Origin: CALISC01 sp963542545
Lineage (GTDB): Bacteria; Bacillota_I; Bacilli_A; Acholeplasmatales; Acholeplasmataceae
Direction of reading: 5' to 3'
Length of the DNA stretch: 18,464 nucleotides
Assembly: GCA_963542545.1 (NCBI GenBank)
Contig: CAUTWO010000011.1
Span: 1 to 18,464 of the forward strand
Shown here: piece by piece, positions 7,445 to 14,856 of the stretch
How positions within the stretch are numbered: the first letter of the stretch is position 1
Layout: every line of letters starts with the position of its first letter
The notes under the pieces: model-generated
Seen by the model: only the letters and a program-made list of their open reading frames with translations
Database searches by the model: none
What the model was told of the DNA's origin: nothing
Program-made: the position numbers and the translations under genes

Positions 7445-8152
7445 ATGCGCGAAATTACTTCTAAAGAAAATAAAGAAATAAAACTATATTTATCGCTTTT
7501 AAAAAAGAAAGTCAGAGATGAAAACAAACTGTTTTTAGCCTACGGGCCTGACTTTGTAAAAGAGGCTTATGAGGCTAATTTAGTCAAAGAAGTGATATCT
7601 TGTGAACTTGCAGATTCTCCAACAATTTTGGTCAGCAAACCTGTGTTTGCTTTATTTAAAGAAACCAAAACAGAACTAAGTCCTGTTGTGGTTTGCAAGA
7701 TTCCAGAAACTAAGATTTACTCAGATAAAATTCTTTGCCTGGCTGACATTCAAGACCCTAGAAATGTTGGAGCCTTAATTCGCTCAGCGGTGGCTTTTGG
7801 TTTTAACACTGTTTTGCTTTCAGAAAAAACAGCAGATGCTTTTAACGAAACTGCGGTCAGAGTTTCCAAGGGCAGTATTTTTAGATGTTCAACAATTCGC
7901 GCAGACCTTGTAAAAAAACTCACCGAACTTAAAAAACAAGGCTATCAAATTATTGGAACTGAGCACACAGAACCACATAACTTTAAAAAAACTAACTCCA
8001 AACTAGTTTTAGTTTTAGGAAACGAGGGCGCAGGGATACCAGTTGATTTAAAACCACTTTTAGACACTAACTTTAAAATTAACACTCAAAATGTTGAGAG
8101 TTTAAATGTCGCAGTTGCAGGGTCTATTGCGATGCATGAGATTACCAAATGA
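7445..8152 (+). CDS. TrmH/SpoU-family RNA 2'-O-methyltransferase
   Basis: The 235-aa SAM-dependent enzyme has the knotted SPOUT fold. The three SpoU motifs are clear: motif 1 DPRNVGALIRSAVAFG (its Asn and Arg conserved), motif 2 LVLGNEGAGIP, and motif 3 ESLNVAVAGSIAMHEI at the C-terminus. A short N-terminal substrate-binding domain (about residues 1-90, starting ITSKENKEIKLYLSLLKKK) matches the RlmB/TsnR/YsgA layout, pointing to 23S rRNA 2'-O-ribose methylation, though the target base cannot be read from sequence. The start directly follows the thiI stop with no gap. The stop TGA shares ATGA with the next gene, showing that TGA is a true stop here. Confidence 0.9.
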   Translation: MREITSKENKEIKLYLSLLKKKVRDENKLFLAYGPDFVKEAYEANLVKEVISCELADSPTILVSKPVFALFKETKTELSPVVVCKIPETKIYSDKILCLADIQDPRNVGALIRSAVAFGFNTVLLSEKTADAFNETAVRVSKGSIFRCSTIRADLVKKLTELKKQGYQIIGTEHTEPHNFKKTNSKLVLVLGNEGAGIPVDLKPLLDTNFKINTQNVESLNVAVAGSIAMHEITK

Positions 8153-8979
8153 AAACAATTGTAAATTTATCTTATTTTGAAACAGATACACTTACCACAG
8201 TAGTCTCTAGACTAAGTGATTTTAAGCCAGAGCAAGAAATTATTTTAAATCAAGTAGGTCTACTTTCTTTTTTTGATTTGTTGACTAACTTAAATGAAGA
8301 AAAGTTTAATAAGCTAAAAGAACTTAAACTTAAAATCAATTCTGTGTATTTACCAGTTTACGACACTTACTCAGAACTTACAGAGCGGTCTTGTCTACTT
8401 TTTTTAAAAAGACTAAAAGAGTTAAATGTCAAAACCATTTTAATTCGCCCAATTTTTTTAAAAAACACTAAACTAGAATTAAAAAAAGAACTACTTAAAC
8501 TAAAATGGCTACTTCGTGGTTTTAAAATTATTTTTCAGTTAAAAGAAAGCCATGACCACCTCGCTTTGAAAACCTTGATTGACAAAAGACTTAAATTTAA
8601 ACTATACTTTGACCCAGTTTACTTTTATTTAAATAATTTAGGGGCAATTGGTAATTTTAAGATTTTTATAAAACACATTGCATTGCTTAGAATGACCGAT
8701 ATTGACGAACTTGGACAAGGCGAGTTTTTGAACTTTGGTATAGTCGGAGTTAGTCAAATGGCGATGCAACTTAAATTACACGGTCTGAAGCCAGACTTCG
8801 TTTTAGATAGCAGTGCAAACTGTTTTTTTCAAGGTGATAAACAAAACTCTAACTTAAACAAGAAATCTAGAAATGTTTTAGAACTCCAACTTTTAAATCA
8901 ACCTGAAGTTGATTTTAACTCAGTTTTAAACTCTGAGTATTTAGGTATTCAGTCACTTATTTCGGCAATTTTAGACTAA
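8149..8979 (+). CDS. Unrecognised protein, probably a xylose-isomerase/AP-endonuclease-like TIM barrel
   Basis: The 276-aa soluble protein has no signal peptide or TM segment. The alternation of strands (for example TILIRPIF, FKIIFQL, KLYFDP) and Lys/Leu-rich helices suggests a TIM barrel. The segment KLYFDPVYFYLNNLGAIGNF, then HIALLRMTDID and GQGEFLNFGIVG, resembles the metal-site region of sugar-phosphate isomerases/epimerases and endonuclease IV-like proteins (D...H.H.kD...G.G.idf), but the second His of the usual HxH is not there. The assignment is tentative. It overlaps the methyltransferase gene by ATGA, so it is translationally coupled to it, and is the last gene before the terminator at 9003-9041. 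No direct functional link to its neighbours is visible. Confidence 0.5.
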   Translation: MKTIVNLSYFETDTLTTVVSRLSDFKPEQEIILNQVGLLSFFDLLTNLNEEKFNKLKELKLKINSVYLPVYDTYSELTERSCLLFLKRLKELNVKTILIRPIFLKNTKLELKKELLKLKWLLRGFKIIFQLKESHDHLALKTLIDKRLKFKLYFDPVYFYLNNLGAIGNFKIFIKHIALLRMTDIDELGQGEFLNFGIVGVSQMAMQLKLHGLKPDFVLDSSANCFFQGDKQNSNLNKKSRNVLELQLLNQPEVDFNSVLNSEYLGIQSLISAILD

Positions 8980-9002
8980 CTAAAACTAAAAAAATAAGCT
9001 TT

Positions 9003-9041
9003 AAAAACGGGTATTTCCTTTGCGAAAATACCCGTTTTTTT
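9003..9041 (+). terminator. Strong Rho-independent terminator after the thiI operon
   Basis: A perfect 14-bp stem (9003-9016 pairing with 9026-9039; core CGGGTATTT/AAATACCCG) closes a 9-base loop and ends in a run of seven T's. It separates the thiI operon from the cdaA operon. Its loop and right arm also carry the downstream promoter's -35 box and spacer. Confidence 0.92.
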
Positions 9042-9048
9042 ATATAAT
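9020..9048 (+). promoter_or_regulatory. cdaA operon promoter overlapping the terminator
   Basis: The -35 box TTGCGA (9020-9025) lies in and at the edge of the hairpin loop, followed by a 17-base spacer formed by the right stem arm, and a perfect -10 box TATAAT (9043-9048). The cdaA SD (AAGAGG, 9057-9062) and ATG (9072) follow at once, so the 5' leader would be very short. Spacing is optimal; the -35 box matches consensus at four of six bases. Confidence 0.65.
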
Positions 9049-9071
9049 ATTATATAAAGAGGTCAAAAAAT

Positions 9072-9839
9072 ATGAATACACTTTTAAAATTTAGTACCAC
9101 AGATATAGTCTTTATTTCAATTCTATTTTTCTTACTGGTTTACTTTACAATCAGAATCGCGTCTGTTTCAAAACGCAACTTTTTTGGCTTCGTTTATTTT
9201 TTAGTGGCTTTGCTTTTTTTGGTCCCACTTTACTTTATTTGGTTTAGCCGTAGTGCTGTGTTTTCAAAAAAAGCCCTACCCTTGACCTTGTCTTTTAGTT
9301 TTACTTTTTTTGTAGGCTACTTAATTTACTCACTTGCCGATGTTCAAAAAGCAATTACTAAAGTCTTTAAAGCAAAAGAAGAGCGTGCAACTACACACGG
9401 TTCAATTGAAACTAAAGAAGAAGTAATATCAGCAGCTGTCGTACTTTCTTACCGTAAAATTGGAGCAATTATTTGTTTTGAGAAATACAACTCACTTAGC
9501 CACTACGCAGAGAAAGCCATTCCTTTAAACTCAACCATTAACAAAGAACTGCTTTTAAATATTTTTACACCTAACACTCCTCTTCACGACGGAGCGGTCA
9601 TTATTAAAAACGACACATTGATTTGCGCCGGTGCTTATTTTACAATTTCAAAAACAGAACTGGCAGATAAAACCACCGGTTCTCGACACCGTGCAGCTCT
9701 TGGTATTTCTGAAGAAACCGATGCTTTGACCTTAGTTGTCTCTGAAGAAACCGGCAATATTTCGATTGCCTACAACGGGGTTTTGATTAAAATGAAAGAC
9801 GTTGAGCAACTGAGAAGTTACTTAAATCTATACGTTTAA
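9072..9839 (+). CDS. cdaA: Membrane diadenylate cyclase CdaA
   Basis: The 255-aa enzyme makes c-di-AMP from two ATP at the inner face of the membrane; the messenger controls potassium and osmolyte transport and cell-wall homeostasis in Gram-positives. Three TM helices (about residues 11-30, 37-57, 69-89) precede the DAC domain. This carries both signature motifs: Asp173-Gly-Ala (LHDGAVII) and Arg205-His-Arg (GSRHRAALGISE). The SD is AAGAGG, nine bases before the ATG. In many Bacillota cdaA is followed by cdaR (YbbR) and glmM. Here neither is seen; instead a 61-aa membrane protein and a PAS/degenerate-GGDEF membrane protein follow. It opens the long operon that runs to the window end, under the promoter at 9020-9048. 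Confidence 0.95.
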   Translation: MNTLLKFSTTDIVFISILFFLLVYFTIRIASVSKRNFFGFVYFLVALLFLVPLYFIWFSRSAVFSKKALPLTLSFSFTFFVGYLIYSLADVQKAITKVFKAKEERATTHGSIETKEEVISAAVVLSYRKIGAIICFEKYNSLSHYAEKAIPLNSTINKELLLNIFTPNTPLHDGAVIIKNDTLICAGAYFTISKTELADKTTGSRHRAALGISEETDALTLVVSEETGNISIAYNGVLIKMKDVEQLRSYLNLYV

Positions 9840-9854
9840 AAAAAGGGCAAAAAC

Positions 9855-10040
9855 ATGAAAAAAATCATTAAAATATTTAAAAAAATCTCTGTATACTTAT
9901 TTTCGCCCATTTCTTCTTTGGCTTTCTTGCTTTCTCAAACCAAGGTATACACGATATTTAAATCCAAAACATTTGCGTTCGCCTTGGCTTTCCTGTCTGC
10001 AGTCACTTGCTTTTTGTTGCTCTTCTTTTTAGCCAGATAA
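9855..10040 (+). CDS. Small basic membrane protein between cdaA and the GGDEF-like gene
   Basis: The 61-aa product is not recognised. It begins with a strongly basic amphipathic stretch (MKKIIKIFKK), has a hydrophobic segment at about residues 13-28, and a clear TM helix at about 39-59 ending in Ala-Arg. The start is supported by AAAAGGG (9841-9847), seven bases before the ATG, so it is likely translated. It lies 15 bases after cdaA and 9 bases before the next gene. Its place suggests a membrane partner or regulator of CdaA or of the following PAS protein, but this is inference from position alone. Confidence 0.65.
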   Translation: MKKIIKIFKKISVYLFSPISSLAFLLSQTKVYTIFKSKTFAFALAFLSAVTCFLLLFFLAR

Positions 10041-10049
10041 ACTTTTTAA

Positions 10050-11591
10050 ATGCCTAAACTACACATCGCACTACTTTGTTTATTTGCTGTTCTGTTAGTA
10101 GTTTCTTTGGTTTCAGCACTACTTGCAGCAACTAGAAAAAAACGACACACCACTGCTGTGTTATTTTTGTTTGCCGAAATTTTTATTTTAGCAACTGTTC
10201 CACTTTTGATTTATTTAACTCCAGTAATTTCGCTTAACTTTCTAATTTATCCGCAAGTTACCGCGCAAGCCTTTTTATTTTCCCTTGTTTTAACTAACTT
10301 GATTTTGATTTTCAGTGAGCACACTGTGCTTACAGGATATGAAAAAACCGATAACAACTTTTACCTATATTTGGCTCCAAACGGCTACATTAAGTCAATT
10401 TCTAAAAATTTTGCCTTAGAACTGAACCGCTCGGTTTTAAAAGCCAGAAGATACCGATTTTTGGATTTATTTCTAAAAACTTCGCGCGTGGCTAAACTTA
10501 ACACCAAAGACTGCACCAACCACGCTTTCTCTGCCTTTTTTCAACCACTTTTTATCAACGAAGAGACCAAAAGTTTTAATCTAGAGTTTAAAAACCATTC
10601 AGGTGAGCGAGTTTATCTGCACGCCAATGTTTTTCACCATGACTCTGAGTTAATTTTTACCGGCAAACTTTTAAAAGGCATGTCGGCAATAGAACACGAA
10701 GACGCCGTGTTTAAACTAAAAGAAGACTTAAAAGATATGTCTGGAAAACTAATGGGCTTTTTTGAAATCTCTGAGTCTGGATATACTATGTATGACAAGC
10801 AACTTGGCAAAATTTGGCTTTCGCCCTCAATGCTTGAACTACTTAAACTCCCTAAAAACTACGCTAACTTAAAGTTTACAGAATACGAAAAACTAATTCA
10901 TCCAGATGACTACATTAAAGTACTTAAAAAATACACAGAAATTAAGCCAAACTCCAATCAAACTCAGCGCTACCGTCTAAAAAGCGGAAACAAATACATC
11001 TGGTTTAAAGAAAACGCAGGTGCAACTAAAGAAAATGAAAACTGCGTGATTTCTTGTTTTAATTTAATTGAAACCGCTGACTTCAGTAAGTCAAACATCC
11101 AACTACTTGATGAACTTAAAAACTACTCAGACTTAGAACTTGACTTAGAGCAGTTAATTAAAAACAAAACCAAGTTTGAACTGGTTTTTATCAAGGTTGC
11201 CAATATTGATGATATCAACAAAAAATATGGTAGGGAAATTGGCAACATGGCTCTGGCTCACTATGTTTATAACTTAAAAAAAGCGTTTGTGACAGAAACT
11301 GGTGCAATTTACAGAATTGGCGGGGCTACTTTTGCCTACACAGTGACCGATTTAGTTCGTTTTGGTGCTTTGAAAAGTGGCGCTAGCAGACAAAGTGGAT
11401 ATCTTAACTTAAAAATGGAGTTTGGTGGCTCAAGTTTTACGCTAAACGCGAAAGCTGGCGCGTTTTTAGTTGAAAACAACTTAAACTCAGCGCAAACTAT
11501 TTTAAAAGCCACCAGAACTGCACTCGAGACTACTTTTTCTGAAAACTACGTAAGTAACTTTTTGTATGTAGGAGATGAATACCGTGTTTAG
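10050..11591 (+). CDS. Membrane PAS-PAS protein with degenerate GGDEF domain
   Basis: The 513-aa product has three TM helices at the N-terminus (about residues 5-27, 36-58, 66-90). A PAS-like region follows (about 100-215), then a second PAS with PAC-type ending (about 235-345, HPDDYIKVL, then RYRLKSGNKYIWF) and a GGDEF-fold domain (about 355-510). The active-site loop reads Gly424-Gly-Ala-Thr-Phe428 in place of GGDEF, and the metal-binding Asp of the upstream DxDxFK motif is missing (VANIDDINKKYG), so diguanylate cyclase activity is very unlikely. TM-PAS-degenerate GGDEF is the layout of GdpP, the c-di-AMP phosphodiesterase, but the DHH/DHHA1 domains of GdpP are absent. A sensory or nucleotide-binding role beside CdaA is inferred. 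No clear SD precedes the ATG; it may be translated by re-initiation after the 61-aa gene. Confidence 0.8.
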   Translation: MPKLHIALLCLFAVLLVVSLVSALLAATRKKRHTTAVLFLFAEIFILATVPLLIYLTPVISLNFLIYPQVTAQAFLFSLVLTNLILIFSEHTVLTGYEKTDNNFYLYLAPNGYIKSISKNFALELNRSVLKARRYRFLDLFLKTSRVAKLNTKDCTNHAFSAFFQPLFINEETKSFNLEFKNHSGERVYLHANVFHHDSELIFTGKLLKGMSAIEHEDAVFKLKEDLKDMSGKLMGFFEISESGYTMYDKQLGKIWLSPSMLELLKLPKNYANLKFTEYEKLIHPDDYIKVLKKYTEIKPNSNQTQRYRLKSGNKYIWFKENAGATKENENCVISCFNLIETADFSKSNIQLLDELKNYSDLELDLEQLIKNKTKFELVFIKVANIDDINKKYGREIGNMALAHYVYNLKKAFVTETGAIYRIGGATFAYTVTDLVRFGALKSGASRQSGYLNLKMEFGGSSFTLNAKAGAFLVENNLNSAQTILKATRTALETTFSENYVSNFLYVGDEYRV

Positions 11592-13203
11592 TAAAGCCGA
11601 GGCCAGAGCCTATATTTTGGCTGAACGCAAAACCTACACTACTACCGAAAAACAACAAAGGAACGAAATTGTGCTAAGCAAAATCAAAGCACATCCTCTA
11701 TATCAAAACAGTAAAACTGTGGCGCTTTACTTTCCAATTCAGGGAGAACTAGACATCACAGTTTTAACTAAAGAAAGTGACAAAGTTTTTTTATTTCCAG
11801 CGTTTGTTGAAAATGAACTGAAATATGTTTTGCCAAAACCCAACACTCAGTTTATTAAACGCTACAACTTTTTTGAACCCGCTGACTTTACTGTATACTT
11901 AGAAAAAATTGACTTGTTTTTAGTGCCATGCTTAGCAGTTAACGAACACAGCCAAAGACTAGGCTACGGCAAAGGCAACATTGACAGGTATTTTGCTGCT
12001 CTTAAATACTCGGCTGCCTTAATTCATGTAGCCGACCGCTTGATTTCGTTTGAAGCCGAAGCGCACGACGTAAAGGCTAAAGATATCGTCACTCCTTTTA
12101 AAAACACTGCACTAATTTTAGCAGCAGGTGCATCTTCTCGCTTTGGTGAAAATAAAGCCTTAAAAAAACTTGTTAACTTACCAGTTTTTATGCATTCTGT
12201 TAACACTTTTTTAAAAAATAGTTTTGAGTGTATTTTGGTTGCAAAAAACGAAGTATTAGATACTTTTTCAAACTCCGAGTTTAAAAATCCAGCAGTATTT
12301 ACGATAACTGGCAAAGAAACCAGATTTTTGTCAATGAAAGTCGGGCTTAACCAAGCAACGGGAACTTATGTTTATGTTCATGATGTTGCCAGACCAGTAA
12401 TTCTGGGCGAAGACCTTGAAAACATAAAAACGGTTTTAGAAACTAAACAAGGTGCTGTTTTAGCAAACCCAATTTATTCGTCTTTAAAAAACTACAGCGG
12501 AGAAACCCTTGACAGAACCAACTATTTCACCACAATTACGCCACAGGCTTTTTTAAAAACAAAATTAAAAGAATGTGTATCTGTTGCTAAAAAAACCGAC
12601 TATCAAGATGAGTTTGAATTGTTTTCAGAACAAAGCGAACCTTTTACCTTGTTGCTTTCTGAAAATAGACTACCTAAAATCACAACACCTGCTGATTTTT
12701 CACTGACTAAATCATACTTTTTGAAACCTAGTTTAGTTGGCAGTTCTTTTGACATTCACCCTTTTGAAAAAGGTGGAGAACTCACTCTTGCTGGAGTTTT
12801 GATTGAAAAAGATAAACACTTTTTAGCAGTTTCAGACGGAGATGTGGTTCTGCACTCTGTAACTGAAGCCATACTAGGCGCTTTAAATTCAGGTGATTTG
12901 GGCGATAACTTCAAAGAAACTGATAAAATCAATCAAAATAGGTCTTCTTTTGAGTTTTTAGCGTTTGCTTTAAAGAAAGCAAATGACTTAAATTACCGCG
13001 TGAAAAACGCAGATATTACTGTGATGCTTGAACAACCTAAACTAGGCTTTAAAAAAACTTTAATTTCAAAAAACCTAATGCAAACGCTTAACTGTCCTTT
13101 GGTTTCAGTTAAAGCCACTACTTTTGAAAAAAATGGGCTAATTGGCCAAAGCCGGGCAATTGGTTGCCTAGCCACAGTACTTTTGGAGGAAAAACTATGT
13201 TAA
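11575..13203 (+). CDS. ispDF: Triple fusion: 5-formyltetrahydrofolate cyclo-ligase, IspD and IspF
   Basis: The 542-aa protein joins three enzymes. Residues 1-178 are 5-FCL (5-formyl-THF to 5,10-methenyl-THF using ATP), with ALYFPIQGELDI, the signature RLGYGKGNIDRYF, and a terminal DIVTPF. Residues 179-384 are IspD (MEP cytidylyltransferase), with LILAAGASSRFG, YVHDVARP, TPQAF and KITTPADF. Residues about 385-542 are IspF (MEcPP synthase), with zinc ligands Asp393, His395 and His427, SDGD, GDLGDNF and KATTFEKNG. In IspF the residues matching E. coli His34 and Asp46 are Val419 and Glu431. No linker separates 5-FCL from IspD. The frame overlaps the GGDEF-like gene by 17 bases. AGGAG (11570-11574) is too close to the ATG but nine bases before GTG 11584, so GTG may be the true start. 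IspDF fusions are known; the added 5-FCL is unusual. Confidence 0.9.
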   Translation: MNTVFSKAEARAYILAERKTYTTTEKQQRNEIVLSKIKAHPLYQNSKTVALYFPIQGELDITVLTKESDKVFLFPAFVENELKYVLPKPNTQFIKRYNFFEPADFTVYLEKIDLFLVPCLAVNEHSQRLGYGKGNIDRYFAALKYSAALIHVADRLISFEAEAHDVKAKDIVTPFKNTALILAAGASSRFGENKALKKLVNLPVFMHSVNTFLKNSFECILVAKNEVLDTFSNSEFKNPAVFTITGKETRFLSMKVGLNQATGTYVYVHDVARPVILGEDLENIKTVLETKQGAVLANPIYSSLKNYSGETLDRTNYFTTITPQAFLKTKLKECVSVAKKTDYQDEFELFSEQSEPFTLLLSENRLPKITTPADFSLTKSYFLKPSLVGSSFDIHPFEKGGELTLAGVLIEKDKHFLAVSDGDVVLHSVTEAILGALNSGDLGDNFKETDKINQNRSSFEFLAFALKKANDLNYRVKNADITVMLEQPKLGFKKTLISKNLMQTLNCPLVSVKATTFEKNGLIGQSRAIGCLATVLLEEKLC

Positions 13204-13571
13204 TTGAAACAATTTACGGCAACTTCACCCTACTTAAAGACTACAGGTCAGTTTTTTCACAAGAAGAATTTCAAAATCGTTATTTTCCAGAAATTTATGA
13301 TAAATTTGACTTTATTGTAGGCGACGTAACTGCAAACATGCTTAGACTTAAAGGTTTTACCAAAAAAGAAGGTAAGGCCAATTTTGCCTATATTCCTGAC
13401 TATTTAAACTCAACTTGCAACTTTAACACTGGCTACTTTATCTTAAAACGCCTAGACACCCCTGAACTTTCTGAATACATCAAAACTAAAAAATCTGAGT
13501 TTTTAGCGAGTTTAACCCAAAAATACGCAGACCTTTTAAATAGTCTGCCAGACAAATGTACGAAGAAGTAA
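13197..13571 (+). CDS. yutD: YutD/DUF1027 family protein
   Basis: The 124-aa product matches the YutD family of unknown function, widespread in Bacilli: YDKFDFIVGDVTANMLRLKGF (about residues 31-51), then IPDYLNSTCNFNTGYFIL, where the DYLxxxCNFxxxYF block is the family hallmark. The start is ATG 13197, seven bases inside the end of the fusion gene. A perfect GGAGGA (13185-13190), six bases upstream, selects it over the upstream in-frame TTG at 13164. It overlaps the next gene (Nfu-type) by 16 bases. In Bacillus the gene also lies in the yut region with a NifU-like gene, so the pairing may be old. No catalytic motif is visible beyond a conserved Cys. Confidence 0.82.
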   Translation: MLIETIYGNFTLLKDYRSVFSQEEFQNRYFPEIYDKFDFIVGDVTANMLRLKGFTKKEGKANFAYIPDYLNSTCNFNTGYFILKRLDTPELSEYIKTKKSEFLASLTQKYADLLNSLPDKCTKK

Positions 13572-13774
13572 AAGCGTTAATTGACCGAGTAAAACCCTAC
13601 ATTCAAGCAGATGGCGGCGATATTGAACTAGTGGCCGTTGAAGAAGGTATAGTCTACGTTAAAATGCACGGCGCCTGCGTTGGTTGTAATTTAATTGATT
13701 CAACCTTATTTGATGGCCTACTAGCTCTGCTTAAAGACAACGTAGAGGGTGTAATTTCGGTCGTAGAGGTTTAA
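13556..13774 (+). CDS. Nfu-type Fe-S cluster scaffold (NifU C-terminal domain)
   Basis: The 72-aa protein is a single NifU C-terminal domain: RVKPYIQADGGDIELVAVEE leads to a CxxC (Cys41, Cys44 in GACVGCN) followed by the STLFDGLLALLK helix. Such proteins hold and transfer an Fe-S cluster between two monomers; B. subtilis YutI is a short stand-alone example. The length is that of the bare domain. The start overlaps yutD by 16 bases and the stop lies three bases before tsaE. A client within the window cannot be named with certainty; later MEP-pathway enzymes (IspG, IspH) are Fe-S proteins, which would fit the neighbouring ispDF, but this is inference. Confidence 0.9.
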   Translation: MYEEVKALIDRVKPYIQADGGDIELVAVEEGIVYVKMHGACVGCNLIDSTLFDGLLALLKDNVEGVISVVEV

Positions 13775-13777
13775 ATA

Positions 13778-14251
13778 ATGCAAAAAAACACAGAGTTTAC
13801 TACAAGTAACTTTAAAGAAACCCAAAACTTAGGTAGAAAAATCGCAAAGTGTCTAAAAGCACCTGCGGTTATTTTGTTGTATGGTGATTTAGCAGCTGGC
13901 AAAACCACTTTTACACAAGGACTAGCCAAAGGTCTTGGAATTGACGCGGTTGTCAATTCCCCTTCCTTTACGATTATGCGTTCATACGAAACAAAGTCTG
14001 GCATACCTTTTAACCACCTTGATTTGTATAGGTTAAACGGAGTTGGTGCTGATTTTGACCTGCAAGACTACATAGACCAAGGAATTTGCGTAATTGAGTG
14101 GCCAGGTCAGGCAACTGATTTGCTTCCCAAAAACCGAATTGAAATTAGTATTGAAAAACACGGCGAAAACTCACGAGTTTTTCAAATTAAGGAAGTTGGC
14201 GAAAGCAGAATGTTGGATTTTGCTAAACTAACTAAAGGTGAAAATAAATGA
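13778..14251 (+). CDS. tsaE: tRNA t6A biosynthesis ATPase TsaE
   Basis: The 157-aa P-loop ATPase works with TsaB and TsaD in making N6-threonylcarbamoyladenosine at position 37 of ANN-decoding tRNAs. The Walker A motif is GDLAAGKTT (residues 36-44), followed by family motifs SPSFTIMRSYE and HLDLYRL, and VIEWPGQATDLLP towards the end. The length is normal. It starts three bases after the Nfu gene and ends in ATGA shared with tsaB, so tsaE and tsaB are coupled. TsaC/Sua5, which supplies threonylcarbamoyl-AMP, is not in the window. Confidence 0.95.
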   Translation: MQKNTEFTTSNFKETQNLGRKIAKCLKAPAVILLYGDLAAGKTTFTQGLAKGLGIDAVVNSPSFTIMRSYETKSGIPFNHLDLYRLNGVGADFDLQDYIDQGICVIEWPGQATDLLPKNRIEISIEKHGENSRVFQIKEVGESRMLDFAKLTKGENK

Positions 14252-14856
14252 AACTAATTATAGATACATCTAACCACGCTCTGATTTTGTTGTTAATTTG
14301 GCCAAACGGCAAAACTAAATGTTTTTATGACCTAAATACTCGCGACTTTTCTGCCAACACCGCAGAACAAGTTAGCACTTTTTTAAAAAGTAACTCAGTA
14401 AAGCCAAGCGATTTAACTGCTGTGATTGCCGGAGTTGGACCAGGTTCTTACACAGGAACCCGCGTTGCGGTTACTATTGTAAAAACTTTGGCATACGCCT
14501 TAAATATTCCGGCCTACTCAATTTCTTCACTGGCTTTGTTTACCTCTGTTTTAAAGGAAGAAAAAACAATTATTTATAAATCTGCTCGCAACCAAAACTA
14601 TTATGTTGGGGTGTTTCAAGAAAATCAGGCTGCGCAAAGTGATGCTTTACTTAAAGAAAGTGAACTAAACGAACTAATTTCTAATAAACCTGACTTTAAA
14701 GCAATTGAACTAAGTTCAATCACTGAGTTTAGTGGTGAGTTTAACTTAAAACTAATTGAAAATAGTTTAGTTTCTGTAGACGCATTTGCTTTGGAGCCAA
14801 ATTACTTAAGGAAAACTGAAGCCGAGATTAACTATGATCAGAAAAATAACAGATGA
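14248..14856 (+). CDS. tsaB: t6A complex subunit TsaB
   Basis: The 202-aa protein is the inactive ASKHA-fold partner that dimerises with TsaD. It has MKLIIDTSNHALILLL at the N-terminus and the diagnostic GPGSYTGTRV (residues 64-73), followed by a Leu/Ala-rich helix and YSISSLALF. The C-terminal half (from about residue 100) is diverged, as is common, and ends in PNYLRKTEAE, a typical TsaB tail. It overlaps tsaE by four bases and rimI by 23 bases, an unusually deep overlap that keeps the order tsaB-rimI-tsaD tight. Confidence 0.92.
   Translation: MKLIIDTSNHALILLLIWPNGKTKCFYDLNTRDFSANTAEQVSTFLKSNSVKPSDLTAVIAGVGPGSYTGTRVAVTIVKTLAYALNIPAYSISSLALFTSVLKEEKTIIYKSARNQNYYVGVFQENQAAQSDALLKESELNELISNKPDFKAIELSSITEFSGEFNLKLIENSLVSVDAFALEPNYLRKTEAEINYDQKNNR

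Noticed and set aside
13164..13196. Upstream TTG start for the YutD gene
   Set aside because: It would add residues lying inside the IspF tail. A perfect GGAGGA six bases before ATG 13197 and the family's N-terminus favour the ATG.
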